DNA of 64,000 nucleotides from Syngnathus acus (taxonomy: Eukaryota > Chordata > Actinopteri > Syngnathiformes > Syngnathidae): positions 6,775,842 to 6,839,841 of the forward strand of contig NC_051090.1 in the NCBI RefSeq assembly GCF_901709675.1, written 5' to 3'. Within the stretch, counting starts at the first letter, position 1, and each line of letters starts with the position of its first letter. A program made the translations under genes and the position numbers. A model generated the notes under the pieces. That model did no database searches, had not been told where the DNA came from, and saw nothing but the letters and a program-made list of their open reading frames with translations. Positions 28,858 through 42,313 of this stretch are shown in pieces.

Positions 28858-31211
28858 AGTACGTTTTCAGAAAGGTGTTGCAGTACGATTTTGACTGGCA
28901 GCAAGTGAAATTGCTTTCTGGTTTGCATACACACATTGGCATGTTTACATGAATGAACATGGACATGCATGGACGTGAGTGTGTTTTATGTAGTATGTGG
29001 AGGGAGTGGGGGGCACTGGAAGCTTGAAATCTCCTCGCTCTTCCCTGAGGCTCCATATCCCTGAAGGCTGTAATTCATCCCTTGGTAAGAGCTGGCAAAT
29101 GGATCACGAGAAAAACATAGAGAACAACGCATTGGCCTTCAACGTGATTGAGGCAAAGTGAGCTGATTGTACGTGAAAGTCATCAAAACCTGCTGGGGAT
29201 TCGAGCTGGTTTGTCACCACTGACCTTGTAGGTCTTTGTCCATTCCGTGTGTGTGTGTGTGTGTTTTGTGCGTGCGTGTGTGTAATTTACTGTGCAAGGT
29301 TTCGGCTGATGGAGCACAGAGAAACCTTGCTAAATTGTATAGTCTCAGTCCTCCAATTGAAGGTTTAGGTTAGTCTAACATTCAATTAATTCTGCAGGGG
29401 ATGCCGAGCTGAATCAGTACATTTGTCTGTGCCGTGTGCACATGAATGCAAACCTTTGCAGGACTGAACTCTCTCTGTGCCGGTTTTTCTTTTTTGAGTG
29501 TACATGTGTGTCCTCTGCTGTCAGGGTCATTGAGAGGAAAGCTTTTTATTTCCCTGGCGCTTTGCTACAAGCTGAACGAGGTGCACTTGGATGGGAAAAG
29601 CATTTAATTGTTCCCTCTTTGTCTTGTTAGCTCAAAGTTGAAAACCTTATAACAGATAAAAATGCATGCATAAATAGAAATTCGCTGTGGACAGACATGA
29701 GGTCATCAGAATTTGACAAGGCATTGAACTTTTTTGGAAGCAAATCATACTTTTGACAATACTACCTTGTATTTGAAATACAATATCATCATGATATCAG
29801 CGACGAAACACAAATTCCATTTTTTTAAACAAAAGTGACAAAATGCATATTGCTGACATTAGCAATATTATGTTAATTTTGAATCCTCGTACCTCCAAAA
29901 TCAAAACTTTTCAGGAGACCACCAAAACAGCAAGTTTGTTCAACCATCAACATTGCATCATAAAAGAGAGCAAGTTTGGAAGAAATTTCAAATTTGAAAT
30001 ACAATTGTTACATAATCTATCCATTCACAACTCAACTCAACATAATGCTCAGTCATTGGTCAATTTATGAGGTAGAATAAAAATGTTGCCTTTGGGAGCA
30101 CACTCAAACTGCGTTAAGTTTTCGCGAAGGGTGGGAGGCTTACAAGCGCCAGACGTTGTGTTGAAGCCTGAAGGGAACACATTAAAAATTCAAAATTGCC
30201 TCTTCATCAGCTTGCTGTAGAGATGCAAAAACAGAGATGAGTGACCACTTTTAGATATTTTCATTTTAATTTCCGCTCTTTGCATATTTTATCAAAAAGA
30301 CCCCTCACCTCCCTCCTTAATCTCACCCCCTCATCTTACTTCCTCCCTCCCTTGCTGTCTCCTGGCCTTTATCCATCATGCCATTTGACTTTAATATGCT
30401 TTACACAGGAATATAAGCCATTCATCACTCTGTGCCGAGGCCCAGGACATTGCCTTGCTGCACATTTCATAGGCCAGTAAGCCTCGGCAATAGAACCGCT
30501 AATGCCTCTATTTAGTCCGGCAGGCGGGTCAGGTACAATCCGTCACAGGCCCGATTGTGTCACGCCCTTTATGGACCCGCAAGCCGTTTCTTGGTAAACA
30601 TATCTTTGTCTCTATGGACGGATGGATGTAATTGGCAGACTGACTCTTGACACGTATATCGCTAATGCTTGCTGACTATATAATCACATTTTGCAACTTA
30701 ATCACAATAATACAACTTGTGTGATAATGCCAACGCGAGTAGAATAATATAAACAGGAATTAAGGGGATCTAATGGAGACTTTGCCACTAAGTAGGATGC
30801 GGAGGTTCACCGGGAAATAAAAGTCTGTGGGGACAATGAAGTCTCATTATCAAGTACCATTCATGCATCGCTTTAAAATGACTGCAATTATTCCTTGAAG
30901 CATGATTAGCCTAGCAGGGATTCTCGAGAGGACTGTTCTGTGGATTAAATGTGTCAGTTCGACATTAGTGTAATTCGGTAGGGGATTGTAAGAAAGGAAA
31001 CATTGAACGTTGAAGAACATTCAAGTGTGTTGTAACTTTTGTTATGAGGCTTTGCGGGGTAGCGACGAGGTTTTTGGACACAACAAAAGAATAAAAAAAA
31101 GTCTTGATATACATAAGAGCTGCCATATACTATAATCAACACATATTTATTTTTTAAAAAAAACACTTCTGATTGATTGTCAAACACAGCCAATAACATT
31201 ATTTGTAATTA
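28858..31211. other. Gene-free sequence
   Basis: No credible open frame. A (GT)n-like run lies at 29247-29283. The part around 30360-30620 has even composition and few repeats, which is compatible with a conserved non-coding element but does not show one. Confidence 0.35.
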
Positions 31212-31707
31212 GGGAGGTTTGATATGTCTTTTTTTTTTCAGACCGATACCAGTACTCAATTCTCGAATAGTCACTAATACTGATACCAAGTAACGATACA
31301 TTTGATTTAAAAATCTGCCCCCCAAAAACAACAACAGGTCATTTTAAGTAGTACTAAATTCAACAATTTTATCGTATTTTCCAGACTATAAGCCGCTACT
31401 TTTTGCACAAGCTTTGAACGTCTTATAGTTCAATGTGGCTATGGATTTTTCATTAATTTTATAATATTGTAAGATTTGTACATATCCTATATATGGAAAT
31501 TAAACATTAAAACACCTGCGACTTATAGTCCAGTGCGGTATATGTGAACAGAACAGGATTCTCCCCTAATTTTAGCTGGTGCGGCTTATATTTGGGTGCG
31601 GCTTACAGTCCAGAAATTACAATACTTAAATTTATCGGCCGCTGGCTTAAGTGCCAATACCTTGAAATAAGGCTGGTGTACATGGTATCGGTACACACCC
31701 ATATCCC
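31212..31707. mobile_element. Composite repeat: outer CGATACCA element with a nested insertion
   Basis: The left part contains ACCGATACCAGTAC, and the right part, read in reverse, contains ACCGATACCATGTAC behind GGGATATGG; the left border begins GGGAGG. These are the two halves of one inverted-repeat element. It is interrupted at about 31371-31622 by a second element. A related fragment (CGGTACTC, AATACCAGTACC) lies at about 21553-21590. Confidence 0.5.
31371..31622. mobile_element. Diverged copy of the CCGTATTTT palindromic family, nested
   Basis: About 252 bp with imperfect inverted ends ATCGTATTTTCCAGACTATA and (reverse) ATTGTAATTTCTGGACTGTA, each followed by AGCCGC. Internal GCGGCTTATA and GCGACTTATAGTCCAG motifs tie it to the copies at 979 and 13155. 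It is more diverged and therefore older. Confidence 0.65.
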
Positions 31708-34700
31708 TACCTGTTTTTTTTTTTCTGTGTGGATTTTTCATTTTTCTTGTGACCTTTAAATGTCCTTTTTATAATACAAAAATCATGGGATCAAGCAAAC
31801 TTTAGTGGAAAAAGTATAGACTCGTTTCAAGCTCATTTCAGGAGTACTTAACTGCTGCTTATCACAGGTCATCAAAATTCCTGTAGCTTAATGAAGCTTA
31901 ATGAAAAGATGCTGTTTAATGATTACTGCACAAGACGTAGAATTTTATTAAGGGCATAAATGGCATAAGATGAAAATTTATGATTATTTTCTCTGCCAAA
32001 GCAGTTGTCTGCAGTGATTTATTTATTTTTTGCCTGTAAGAATTATTGTTATTTGTTTATTATGATTTGCTGCGTTTTGCTTTTTCTCATGAGCGGCGTA
32101 GGTTATCCCAGCTGACTTTATACGAGAAGCGGGGTCAACCTCATCAAAGTAGGGGACGTATAGACAAACGCTTATTGGCACTCACATTTATAGACAATTT
32201 AGATTCTTCACTTGCTTTTATATGCAAAAGAAAGCAAACCCACACAAACACAGGGAGAACATTAGTGTAGAAGAAAAGAGCAAAGGTTCAAATCCAGACC
32301 TACCCAACCATGCTGCCCCTTTGGGAATAAATGCAATTTTTTTAATGACCTCCCCCGCTGCTATTTCCAGCACTGCACACTTGCCGTGGTTACTTTGCCC
32401 TCACTCTCATCTCTAATGTTCCCAGCTCAGTTTTTATTCATCCATGTTATGAGTCCTCAACTTTCCCCCCCCCTTGTCCTTATTCTCGTTCCGCCTTCTG
32501 CCTCCATTCATGAATCAACTTACCTCCTCTACCTTTCTGACCCTGACCTTAATAACTATTGATGAGAGGAAGGAACTATACATTCGCAAGCTCATCTACA
32601 CTTCCTGTCAAACTGATGTGCGAACACGATCAGAGTTAAGGGGGAACTAATCAGTCCCAACACAAATGTGTGGATTTGCGCTCTGACCTGTAATTTCTCA
32701 GGAGACTCCCAGAACATTCCTTTTTCATGATTAACAACAATTTTCTTTATGCTAATGCACACAAGCCCCAGTGACCGATAGGACTTGGTACTAGCGTGGA
32801 AAGTTAATCTAACAGTGCCTTCATCATCATTAGGCTTATTGATAGGCGGTAGTGAGCAGAGAGCTCAGTAGAGCAGCAGGATACAACCTGTAACCCACCC
32901 GGCTTATCCTTAGGCCCCCCCAAGTCCCAACTTGATTCCGGCCTATGGATTAAACGCCATTGTGGCTCAGGTCAGCTGTCTCATTTGCACACAGGACTCG
33001 AGAGCTCCGCTAAGGCTTACACAATGCTCAGCAAAGACCACGACTGGCTTGTAGTACTCAGTCAGAAGTCAACAAAGGACCAGGACCTTTTTTTTGTTAG
33101 AGCTTTTATATACATGATAAATGTCTCTCCCTATTTTTCTCTGTCCGCCTGTGTGGGCCCAACTATGGGCCAAAAAGTTAATGGCCTTGTTTGACACTCT
33201 TCCAGGCGACTTATGAAGCAGTGAGTGTCTGCAGAGGAGCTCCACGTGTATTTACAGCCAGCCATGCTCCCATCATGCCGGCGTACTCAGAGTTCTCCTG
33301 CTGTGGCTAATATGGGCACTGGGGCCACTAAATCTTACGACATATCAGACCTCTGGACGGCAAAGGTAAACACAACCTCAACTGCTCGGGGGGGGGGGAG
33401 CAGAGACAGAAGCCGATCAATAGAAACAGCATTTGCATCCATTGTTTTGCCTCCTCTCAGCAGAATCACTTTTCTCATAAAGGATCTGCTCCCTGCAATT
33501 AGAATGAGCAAGCTGATGGCATCACGAGTTTGGAGAGAGGATTTGATTTGAGATACACAGGAGTGACGATAATGGGAGTGAAATAGAGGCAAATTGTGTC
33601 CCTCGGGGTGAATTTTTTTTTTTTAAATGGTCAAAAAGAAAAAAAAGTTACCATTCTGTAGAATTACGCAATACTACTACTACTAATAATAATAATTATA
33701 TATATTTTTTGCCATATTTATTAAAACTGATTAAAGAAATCCCTGCGGCCCTATCTTGTACCCCTACAATGTTTAAGACACCACTTGTCGGGCTGTCTTC
33801 ACACCCACAATGGCGCAAACATCCATTTTGTAATTGGATTTGTCCAAAAGAAGGAAGATACCAAATACCAAAAGAAGGAAAATTCTTCTCATGTACGGGA
33901 GGGATTAGTGAAGTGAAGCTAGTAGTGACACTGCAAACTAGTAGTGTAGAAATGAAGTGCGTCTGTGAATATTGTTTGTTGTTGTTGGCTAATTTGCACA
34001 CAACTATGCTTTATCCACATATTCAATGCATATGTAGTTTATTTATTATAGATACCACCATACATTATTACTGCTTGTGTCTTTGTGACAGCAATCATGG
34101 TGGAAAATTGAATATGAATAAAAAAAAAACCACCGAGATGTGACAATTTGATGACCTGTGTAGTGAGCAGTCTGTCTTATTCAACGCATGCAAAGCCACA
34201 CACAGTGACACACGGACCGTAGGAGCCATCATCCAACATTTGCACTGTAATGTGATTCCTGGGAGTCGCAGCACGTCTTCCACGTCTCAGCAGCCCGTGG
34301 ACGTGCATGGTGGGACAGACACGGTGTAGATCAGAGTACACTCAGAGCCTATTACTGCATGAGCACCACCTCCAGCCCTGCATAAATTAAATGCGAGCTT
34401 TGCCACTTGTCTGCAATGCTGAGGTTCCTCTATTGGATCTGCCTCTTCTCTCGTTCCGCGGCATTTTCTTTTATTAAAAGTGAGGTCGTTTCTGTTAATA
34501 ACCTTCTCTCTGATATCACTGGCAGATCTTATGGGACCTCTGAGATAAGAACATATGACTTTCCATGGAAAACAAACAGCTGTTGAATATTATTGGATGG
34601 TGAACATGGTTACACTTGCAATAACAACGGAAGGCTTTATGAAAAAGATGACACAGATAAGCTTTGGTAAAATAAAATAAGAGTCTCAGCAAATGAAGGG

Positions 34701-37299
34701 AAAAGCTTCACATGCTGCAGTGGTTCTCGACCTTTAATGAATTTTATTACAAAAATCTCATGGCACACCAGCAAACAAATGAAATAAAAAGTACTGAAAT
34801 AATGCTGATCTTGCATTAATTTTATTACTTTTTTACTGACTCTGTGTGAAATCTGATTGAACACAAAGCCATGACTTGGTCTGAATAGCAACAGGTGGAT
34901 AAGTTAATTATTCGTTCTGTCTCTACATCACTATGGTGATTGATTTTTTTCTTTTTTAATTCGGGACATATTTGGTAAGCCTATTTCCCTGTGATGACAA
35001 TAGTGTCGTCTCCCAAGTTGGGAATTACTGAACTCTGAAGGCAAAGCACACAATGTAAAAAAAAAAATTATCTAAGGTTGCACAAAACCATTTTTAGATC
35101 TGAAAACCCCTGCTGTGCATGACATGACACCGTCATAATGCAAGATCAGCAAACATGAAAGGATTAACACTTTGGCCTCTTTGTGACACCAAAAGGAGCA
35201 GCCTCAACAAGAAAAGACACTCACTCCCATGAGAAAATACAGAAATTCCATCCTGGCCCAGTGCTTTGACAGAAGTGCACTTTTTCTGGTGTGTGTCCAT
35301 GTGTGTGTTCGTGTGTGTGTGTCATGTTGGCACAGGGCCTCTGTGCACTGCCAAATCTGGGTCAGATAGAGCACCCACGCATAAAAAAAAAAAACGCCCA
35401 CGCGTACATCTGTGACCTTCATCAAGCTCTTTCCAAAACTTCCCATTCTAACAGTTTGTATTCACTTGAACTCAGATCGAGTACATAAGCAGCCAAATAA
35501 ATTCCAATTATCAGTAACAGTCGATGCAAAAGACTATTTGTTTTGGGCAAAGGAGAGACAATGAGGACATATCAAGAAAAAAGGAGCTTCAATCTCAGTT
35601 AAATTGTCCCGAAGGAGGCCGAGTCTTAGGGGAGCAGACTAAAATGACAGCAGATGAAAATGAGGGCAGCTGCTTAAAATATGTATTAAGTATCATTTGG
35701 GATAGAAAATGACTCTAACAAATGTTAGGGACACGGCACAAAATGTCACAAATGGAGCTTTCCACATTCAAAGTACTTTCTTCCATACTGAAGCTTCAAT
35801 ATGTTTGATGGTGCATTTTTCCTCTTTGCATTTTGTATTTTCCAAGCTGGTGTCACTCAGCCTGTCATCCCTGCTTGCATCTGCCAACTTGGATTCCAAG
35901 CCTCAGCATGACGTCTGCACTCAGCCGTCAAGTGAGATAGTCAACGTGACACTTGTGTCCCACTTCCATGGGACACGAGCCAGGATCAACCCTCCATGGA
36001 GTCATGTATGCAAACCCCCGATTGTCTCTTACAGGCCACCATCATGAGGGGGGACCACATCATTCCATTTGCATCACTCAGCTAAATCCAGCTCTTTACA
36101 TTTTTAAAAACCTTCTAATTATAAGAAACAGGGAGACTGCCGGTACATACACACACGCACACACACACACACTTGTGTCAGCTACTTTCTTGTTCAGTGC
36201 ATCTCTAATCAGATCAAGTTGACCAATCTCCAGTGTGTGCATCCTCCGGGGTTGCTCCTGCGAATATCACCGAGTAGAGATTGTGGTGGTCGTGTTGAGG
36301 GGGGGGGGGCATTTAGAGCGATGAGCACTACATTGAAGATGCAACCTCAGCACACCTCAGCAACAAGGAGGATCCATCATGAAGGGATGGTCTCGGGAGA
36401 TGCTGGTCCTCCACCCACACAAGCACGTTTGAAGGCCTCCTCCTCAAAAACTCACACTCAAGGCTTCTGTAATCAATGGAACATGTGCAAATGTATGCAA
36501 CGTTGCATCGTGCTCTTCTGGCTACCGTCGGGACCTGGCTGTCAGATAGCTGCCTCAAGCCATGAACTATGTGAGCCATGCATGTGCACCTGAACTCAGC
36601 TGAGATGCACGGCCTCACAGCTTGAATAAAGAGCAGATCTTTTCCTCGGGGGGGTCAGGCCTCATCTTAACGCACTCTTCCGTGAATACAAACACGCAAT
36701 CTTTGACTATATAGCAGTGACAGGTATAGTAGACATTTACACAGGTGCGATTATGCTTAACATTGAAGCAGTTATACATTACTGATTGAACCTTTATTTC
36801 TAATCTAATGTTATTTTTCCAGTCATCATATTAAAACTACTAATCCAAGAGACTATGTAAATACTTTACCACGGTTTTTAAAAAAAAAATAAGAATGCTG
36901 TTTAGTCCACAAAATTGATTTAAAAAAATGAAGGATGCTTAGTCCACAAAATAGGTCATTAGAATTTGAGATATACAGATTTTCCCAGAAACTCTCCTTC
37001 TACAACCTTTATGCACTGTCTGCAATGAAAAAGAGTATTAGAATTGCTAACATACATCTAAGAGCAAAACACTTAGCCTCGACAATGTTTTTTGTTGAAG
37101 CAATCACATTGAGCAAAACATTCTGGTACAAATTCCATCCCATTAATGTTATAGAAAGAAGGCACGCTAGGGTCAAGCTAATTCTAATACAGACTTCATT
37201 TAAAGTAAAAAGGAAATCATTTAAAAATATGTTGACACTGATCACTATTTCCTGCCAAGGACAATTATCAGTGTGAATGTTTGGTGGTGTTTTAATGAC
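31708..37299. other. Gene-free sequence between cortexin and timm44
   Basis: AT-rich sequence with short homopolymers, a TAC/TAA triplet run near 33675-33700 and (CA)n at 36147-36172. Several open frames of 80-145 codons exist on both strands, but none has a recognisable domain, sensible composition or splice context. I see no gene. Confidence 0.4.
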
Positions 37300-37924
37300 T
37301 TCACACTGCAACTCAGCATTTAGGTCCAAAGGAAGAAACACATCAGCGTTCACAATTTAGACTGAATTTTAATCTAAAAATAATGACTTGTGTGCAGACA
37401 TTGTTAACACCCAGGAAGGAAACCATAAAAATTGCTTGGACTGTACATTTGATTCTTATCAACATGACATTTATTTCCAAAAATATCTACTAGTGTGTGT
37501 GCGTGTGGAAGGGAAGGGGGCTTATATTTATTTTTCAGAATAAATATGGATTTTTTGACAGTTTGACAATGGCAATGGATGATTATCATACAAACAAGGA
37601 ATCAGGGTGATATACCCAGCCATAATGGGGAATAACAAATATGATTGGGGAAAAAATGGTGGTATCTTTTTTTTTTTTTTATTGGTTTCCACATATTACC
37701 TGAACTGAGTCTTTCAGACTTGGTTTCAGGTGCATGAGCAGTGTTGGTACTCTACCGCCCCCTTGTGTGAGACACCATAATGAAGCAGAAACATTTTCTG
37801 CAGCGAGCTGCCTCTCGATTTGCCCCCCCCCCCCCCCCCCCCCCATTTGATTACACAGTGTTCAGATAGAGAATGTTCACTCCTCCGGGTGGGCGAGTGT
37901 TGCTTCTGCAGATGTCAAAGAGTC
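37300..37924 (-). other. timm44: Probable timm44 3' untranslated region
   Basis: Downstream of the timm44 stop in gene direction. It contains a run of 22 C (37823-37844), a T-run near 37664-37680 on the + strand, and TTTATT (AATAAA on the - strand) near 37480. No coding potential. The end of the transcript is not determined. Confidence 0.4.
37823..37844. repeat. Run of 22 C
   Basis: A pure C homopolymer about 100 bp past the timm44 stop in gene direction (a G-run in the transcript). Other long runs are 54515-54531 (C), 56665-56682 (G) and 59820-59836 (G). Such runs are prone to assembly and length error. Confidence 0.9.
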
Positions 37925-40900
37925 TTAAAGGATCTGTTCGGTGCTTGAGGCAGAGATGTCAAGTAGTCTCCAGGCAGCATGCGGGTTGAGCTCCTCTTGG
38001 TCTCGACAGAGGGCCCACACGTACATCATCCTCAGAACTTTATCCTAGCAAGAGAGAAAACCAGAATGGGACGGAACATTATTAGGTATCCCCGGACGAT
38101 TTAATTGAGTGATTATAAAACATGAGGGGCACGATATTAGATTGTTTATTGCAAACAATATAATAAAATAAAATTATGACTCCCGATCCATTCCTTTTGC
38201 TCGGAATAATTGGCCTGATGTGAACCCTGTTGAGGATGATAAACATCCCCAATGTGAGACGTTCAATATGTGATGAATTGTGAGAGAGTCTTTTTTTTTT
38301 TCTTGAATGGATGCCCTGAGCTCCATAAAAGCACCGCATGTCCCTGAGGCACTAGAATAGACAATTGAGTTGATTTACAGCTCATGAAGTAGTTGTTGTT
38401 GAGGGTTATGGGTATAAATAACTGCAGCTAAAAGTGTCACAATTGGCCAATTTATGTCCCCTGTGAGTACACATTTATCATTTGGCACCAAATGTGGTAA
38501 TAGTCATGTCGAAATTACAAATCATTTGCATTAAATATAATAATATATAGTCTGACCTTGAAAAAAATGTATGTGTGTGTGGTATTTTGTGCGTGTGTCA
38601 CTTACAGGGTCACCTTCCACTACTTCTCCTTTGGTATTTCGTATTACCATCACTAACTGTGCTTGGAAGGTGATGATCAATACGGGACCCTGATCCATCA
38701 TCTTCCCCATGGCCAACTGTAGAAGACGACACACACACACACACACAGTGAGCAAAGTGAGTCAACCATCTGTCAGAGATTTGGGGGCCGCCATTAGGGA
38801 TGGCTTCCTTGCAAGCTGCTGTTTGTTTCACATCTTCTACTTTTGGTGAAATGTTGGCAGAACCTCACATCAATGCTGTCGATGTCCAGGATCTTTGAGT
38901 GGAATTGAAATCCCATGGCCTTGGCTTGTTGGATCGGGTGTGCTAGTTGGCTGTATGTCTGCATGTGATGGGGGGGGGGAAAGAAAAAAAAAACAGCACC
39001 AAAAGTTAAACCAAAACTTAACATTCATGACCACTGAGTGTGTAAGACAGGCTTTACCGCTTCATAACACCAGTCCTTCAACACCTCCAGCTCTCCTCTG
39101 ATCATCGCCTGTATGAACAAAGACCAAGATTTGTGTGTTTGACTGAATTGAAACAAAACTCCACAATAACGCCTTCGCCGTTTGCTGCGTACCTCGAGAA
39201 CATTAGGGATGATGTCATGCTCGCACTGCTTGAGGAAAGAATCTTTGTCAAAGGATGGGTCCGACTTCAAGATTTCCGTCAGTACCTCAGACATTTCCGT
39301 CTTGGAGAAAAGTCCGCCTGGATGTGGGTGATGGTGGAACACAATGAAGCATTTAGAAGCAAACAGCAGACTGGCTCAACACGTGGTCAACATGTACATT
39401 TGACTAAAATTACTGAATAATTATGCAAACTTTAACAACTATACAATAAGATTTTTTTAAATCAGCAGTTCTACTGTTGTTGTTTTTTATCGGCTTGAAC
39501 GAGTCTCACAGTATGACAGATTATTGCATCACACACCTATGAGGTCAGTCATTTTGTCGGTGACTGCCCGCGATGCTCTGATCAAAGCGTTGTCACTTTC
39601 GTCATACTTCATCTTCATTTCAAAGAACCCTGAAGAGAGAAAAGATGAGCGTATAATTGTAAATGTATGAATCAGGTTAAATGTAAAAATGGGACTTCCC
39701 ATAGTTCCTGTTCAAATGCCAGGTTTTGCAAAAAAAAAAAAAAAAATAGACCAAGAAAAATCCTTTTATAATCTTTTCCACCATGAATGTGATCTATAAC
39801 TCACTTGAAAGGAAATGACATTTTTCCAAAGATAAGTCAAATTAAAGTGCCTTTGATTAAACCCCAGATAAAGTTCAGCTCTTCTAGTCGTTCCTGACAT
39901 TTTTGTAGTCACGTCCTTCAGCGTGGCTTGCAAAGAGCTTGTACAATCTCATTGCTAAAAAGTATGTCAGGAGACGAGTACAGAAGAATTTCCAAGGCAT
40001 TAAAAATAGTTATTGCCTGTTACAATGATTTATCTTGGTCTTGCTTGTTTTTTATCACGAAATTTTTTTCCTGCTTACTATTGAAGACCGCATTATTGTC
40101 TTTAAAGTCTTTCCACTGCTGGTACCATTTGGAGTCCTTGTGAAGCACCATACCCATGGCTTCCCTAAAAAACAAAAACAAAAAAAAAGGAATCTTGTCA
40201 CTGTGTTTAATTAAACACGCTGGTCTGGAGAGGAGAACGTGGCCCCTCTCAGCATGAGAGCAAAGCAGGTGGGCCACTCACTCACGTACTCATTGGCTTC
40301 AAAGACCTTGTTGCCATCTGATGACCCCTTTGAGGAAAATTCGGTCCTCTTCCTGAGCCGAGGTGGGGGCCGGTATGGGCCAGTGTGGCCCAGATCGCCG
40401 ATCTCTTTCTTTACACTCTCCATACCCTGAAAACATGAAGACAAAGTAACTGGTGAAATTCTCAATGCAGATGTTCCCAGAGCATCACCAGATTCAAACC
40501 TGTGATATAGCTTTGAATGCGCCGGTCTTTCCCAACAGCTCTCCACTCTTCGAGACGCTCTCTGCTGATGTCTTTGCCGTCTTGGCAGCCTCTTCCATTC
40601 CCTCTTTGATTTTCTTTCCAATTTCTGTACGACTGACCTCCTCCAGCCCCTACTCACCCAAAAAACAAAACACGCACACAAATAAAAACTTGAGCCAAAT
40701 ATTAATTGTAAGAAGATAAACAGAGTGAGTGAGTTGTTTTTGACGTTTACCTCCTTTACTGTGTCTGAGAGGGTCCCCAACTTCTTTTTGAAAACCTCAG
40801 AAGTCTTTACTGTTTCAGACTCAATTGTTTTCTAGGAAAATTATAATGTTTTACCAAATGGATGACATAAATGGGCACAAATGCAATAAGTGTGGTCAGA

Positions 40901-41725
40901 TACTAACGTATTTCCGACGCGCTTGCCTCAATGCTTCAGACTCTTCAAGTCTTTTTGCCTCGTCCCGGAACTTTTTGATGTTTTCTTTCATTTCCTTGTT
41001 TTTGCTCATCTCCTGCTTCAAGTTATCCAGGAATCCACCGAAGAAGCCTTTTCTTCCTCCGCCCCTCTCCCCTGACAAATATCTAGCCTGGAGAAGTGAG
41101 GACTGAGGCACCTTTAGATATAGTAGAGACATAGCACAGGAATTAAATAAATAAGAGAGCAGGACAGTTTTGCAGTCTTGTTAGAGGCTACACGTGTCAT
41201 TTGGGGACTCCTACCTGCGAAGTCCTTGTGAGAACGCTCCGTATTCTGAAGACATTTGCTCTGTTGTGCAGCAGCAGGAGGTTTGAAGGGAATGCCAAAG
41301 AGTATTTTTTCAAACATACCTGATGACAATAGCCAACATTTAATTTATACAACACTGATCGCATGATAAATACGCATCGTAATAGTGCATTGCAGCACAT
41401 GTTACATTTCATAATGGTTTAGAACATGAATTTGTGTTAATTAAACAGTTTTGTCAGTTTTGTCCGTAGCGTATTTTGAATACACAGTATGGTACAATGA
41501 CGGCGGAACAAGTAGCGAGATGAGTTGACATTCTAGTTACAGTCCACACAGCGGTTAATCGAAGAAAAAACAAGACAAGCTTCAGGCAAACCGGTTAAAA
41601 GATGCACGCGACCTAAATAAGTCGCAATAACGGAGATCCGGCAATACTTTTGAATTACAAGTGTCCATTGAACGCCAAATGCCCCAAACCCTCACCTGGT
41701 AACACTGACACAAGGGGGCCGCCAT
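37925..41725 (-). CDS. timm44: TIMM44, mitochondrial import inner membrane translocase subunit, 13 coding exons
   Basis: TIMM44 is the matrix-side scaffold that tethers mtHsp70 to the TIM23 channel. Exons in gene order: 41696-41725, 41215-41319, 40908-41111, 40751-40831, 40500-40649, 40290-40426, 40079-40164, 39537-39629, 39193-39317, 39058-39108, 38869-38958, 38606-38716, 37925-38044. They sum to 1,383 nt (460 residues), in phase throughout; human is about 452. Seen: an N-terminal presequence rich in basic and hydroxyl residues without acidic ones (residues 1 to ~55), a charged coiled-coil segment (K-Q-E-M-S-K-N-K-E-M, about 68-113), and the membrane-binding C-terminal Tim44 domain (about 240-460) with K-W-Y-Q-Q-W-K-D-F and D-W-C-Y-E-A. 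Start chosen at M-A-A-P-L in a 30-nt first exon. The donor of the 40290 exon is GTACGT, not the nearby GTGAGT: only the former keeps frame and gives N-E-E-A-M-G. Confidence 0.95.
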
Positions 41726-42313
41726 CTTGAATCTGGGGACCGTTGACCTTCTTCCGGTATCGAGTAGAGCGGTCACGCAATTTGGGGAGGAGCTTCTCTT
41801 TTCATTGGCTAACTTGGTCTGGGGGCGTGGTTTAGGAGTTCCGATCGTCCTGCGCGGTGTTGGCATGTTCCACGTGATTGCGTGAGATTTCTCCATTCCC
41901 CCAGATTCCAAATTCCTAAACTAGGTAAACATAGGTATGAATGCGTGCATGTGTTGGATTTCTACAGCCATTAAAAAATGACCAAACTTTGTGCAGCAAT
42001 ATCACAAAATATACAAGTCAACCACACTTGGCTCAAAATGAACCTCCGTCAATCTATACCGCTTATCCTCACGTGTGAAAAGCAAAGAGAAAAAAAGTCA
42101 AAGATTAATGGTTTAAGTTTATTATCAAAACACCTTGAAATACAAAGTGGACAAAGTAAGCATGGCAGAAAAAAATGGCTTTAACAAACTAAAAACATCT
42201 TTTACAAACTAAAAACAGTCCACTAAAACAAGATCACAATAACAAATGCCAAACCAAGAGAATATGAAAAGAGTGTGTGGCATATTTAGACAATAGTGTA
42301 ATTGTAGAACAAT
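41726..42313. promoter_or_regulatory. Timm44 promoter side and hnrnpm 3' end
   Basis: A 588-bp gap between two genes on the same strand. The part next to 41725 is GC-richer and should hold the timm44 5' UTR and promoter. TTTATT at 42118-42123 reads AATAAA on the - strand and is a likely poly(A) signal for hnrnpm, giving a 3' UTR of roughly 200 nt. No TATA box was recognised. Confidence 0.45.

Noticed and set aside
33225-33551. A + strand open frame of 108 codons
   Set aside because: No recognised domain, no splice context and an overlapping - strand frame; insufficient for a gene call.
36935-37353. Opposed open frames of 113 and 114 codons just past timm44
   Set aside because: They overlap each other on opposite strands, have AT-driven composition and resemble nothing known.
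40281-40290. GTGAGT donor in timm44 near 40287
   Set aside because: It matches the consensus better than the chosen GTACGT, but using it shifts the frame into the next exon and loses N-E-E-A-M-G.
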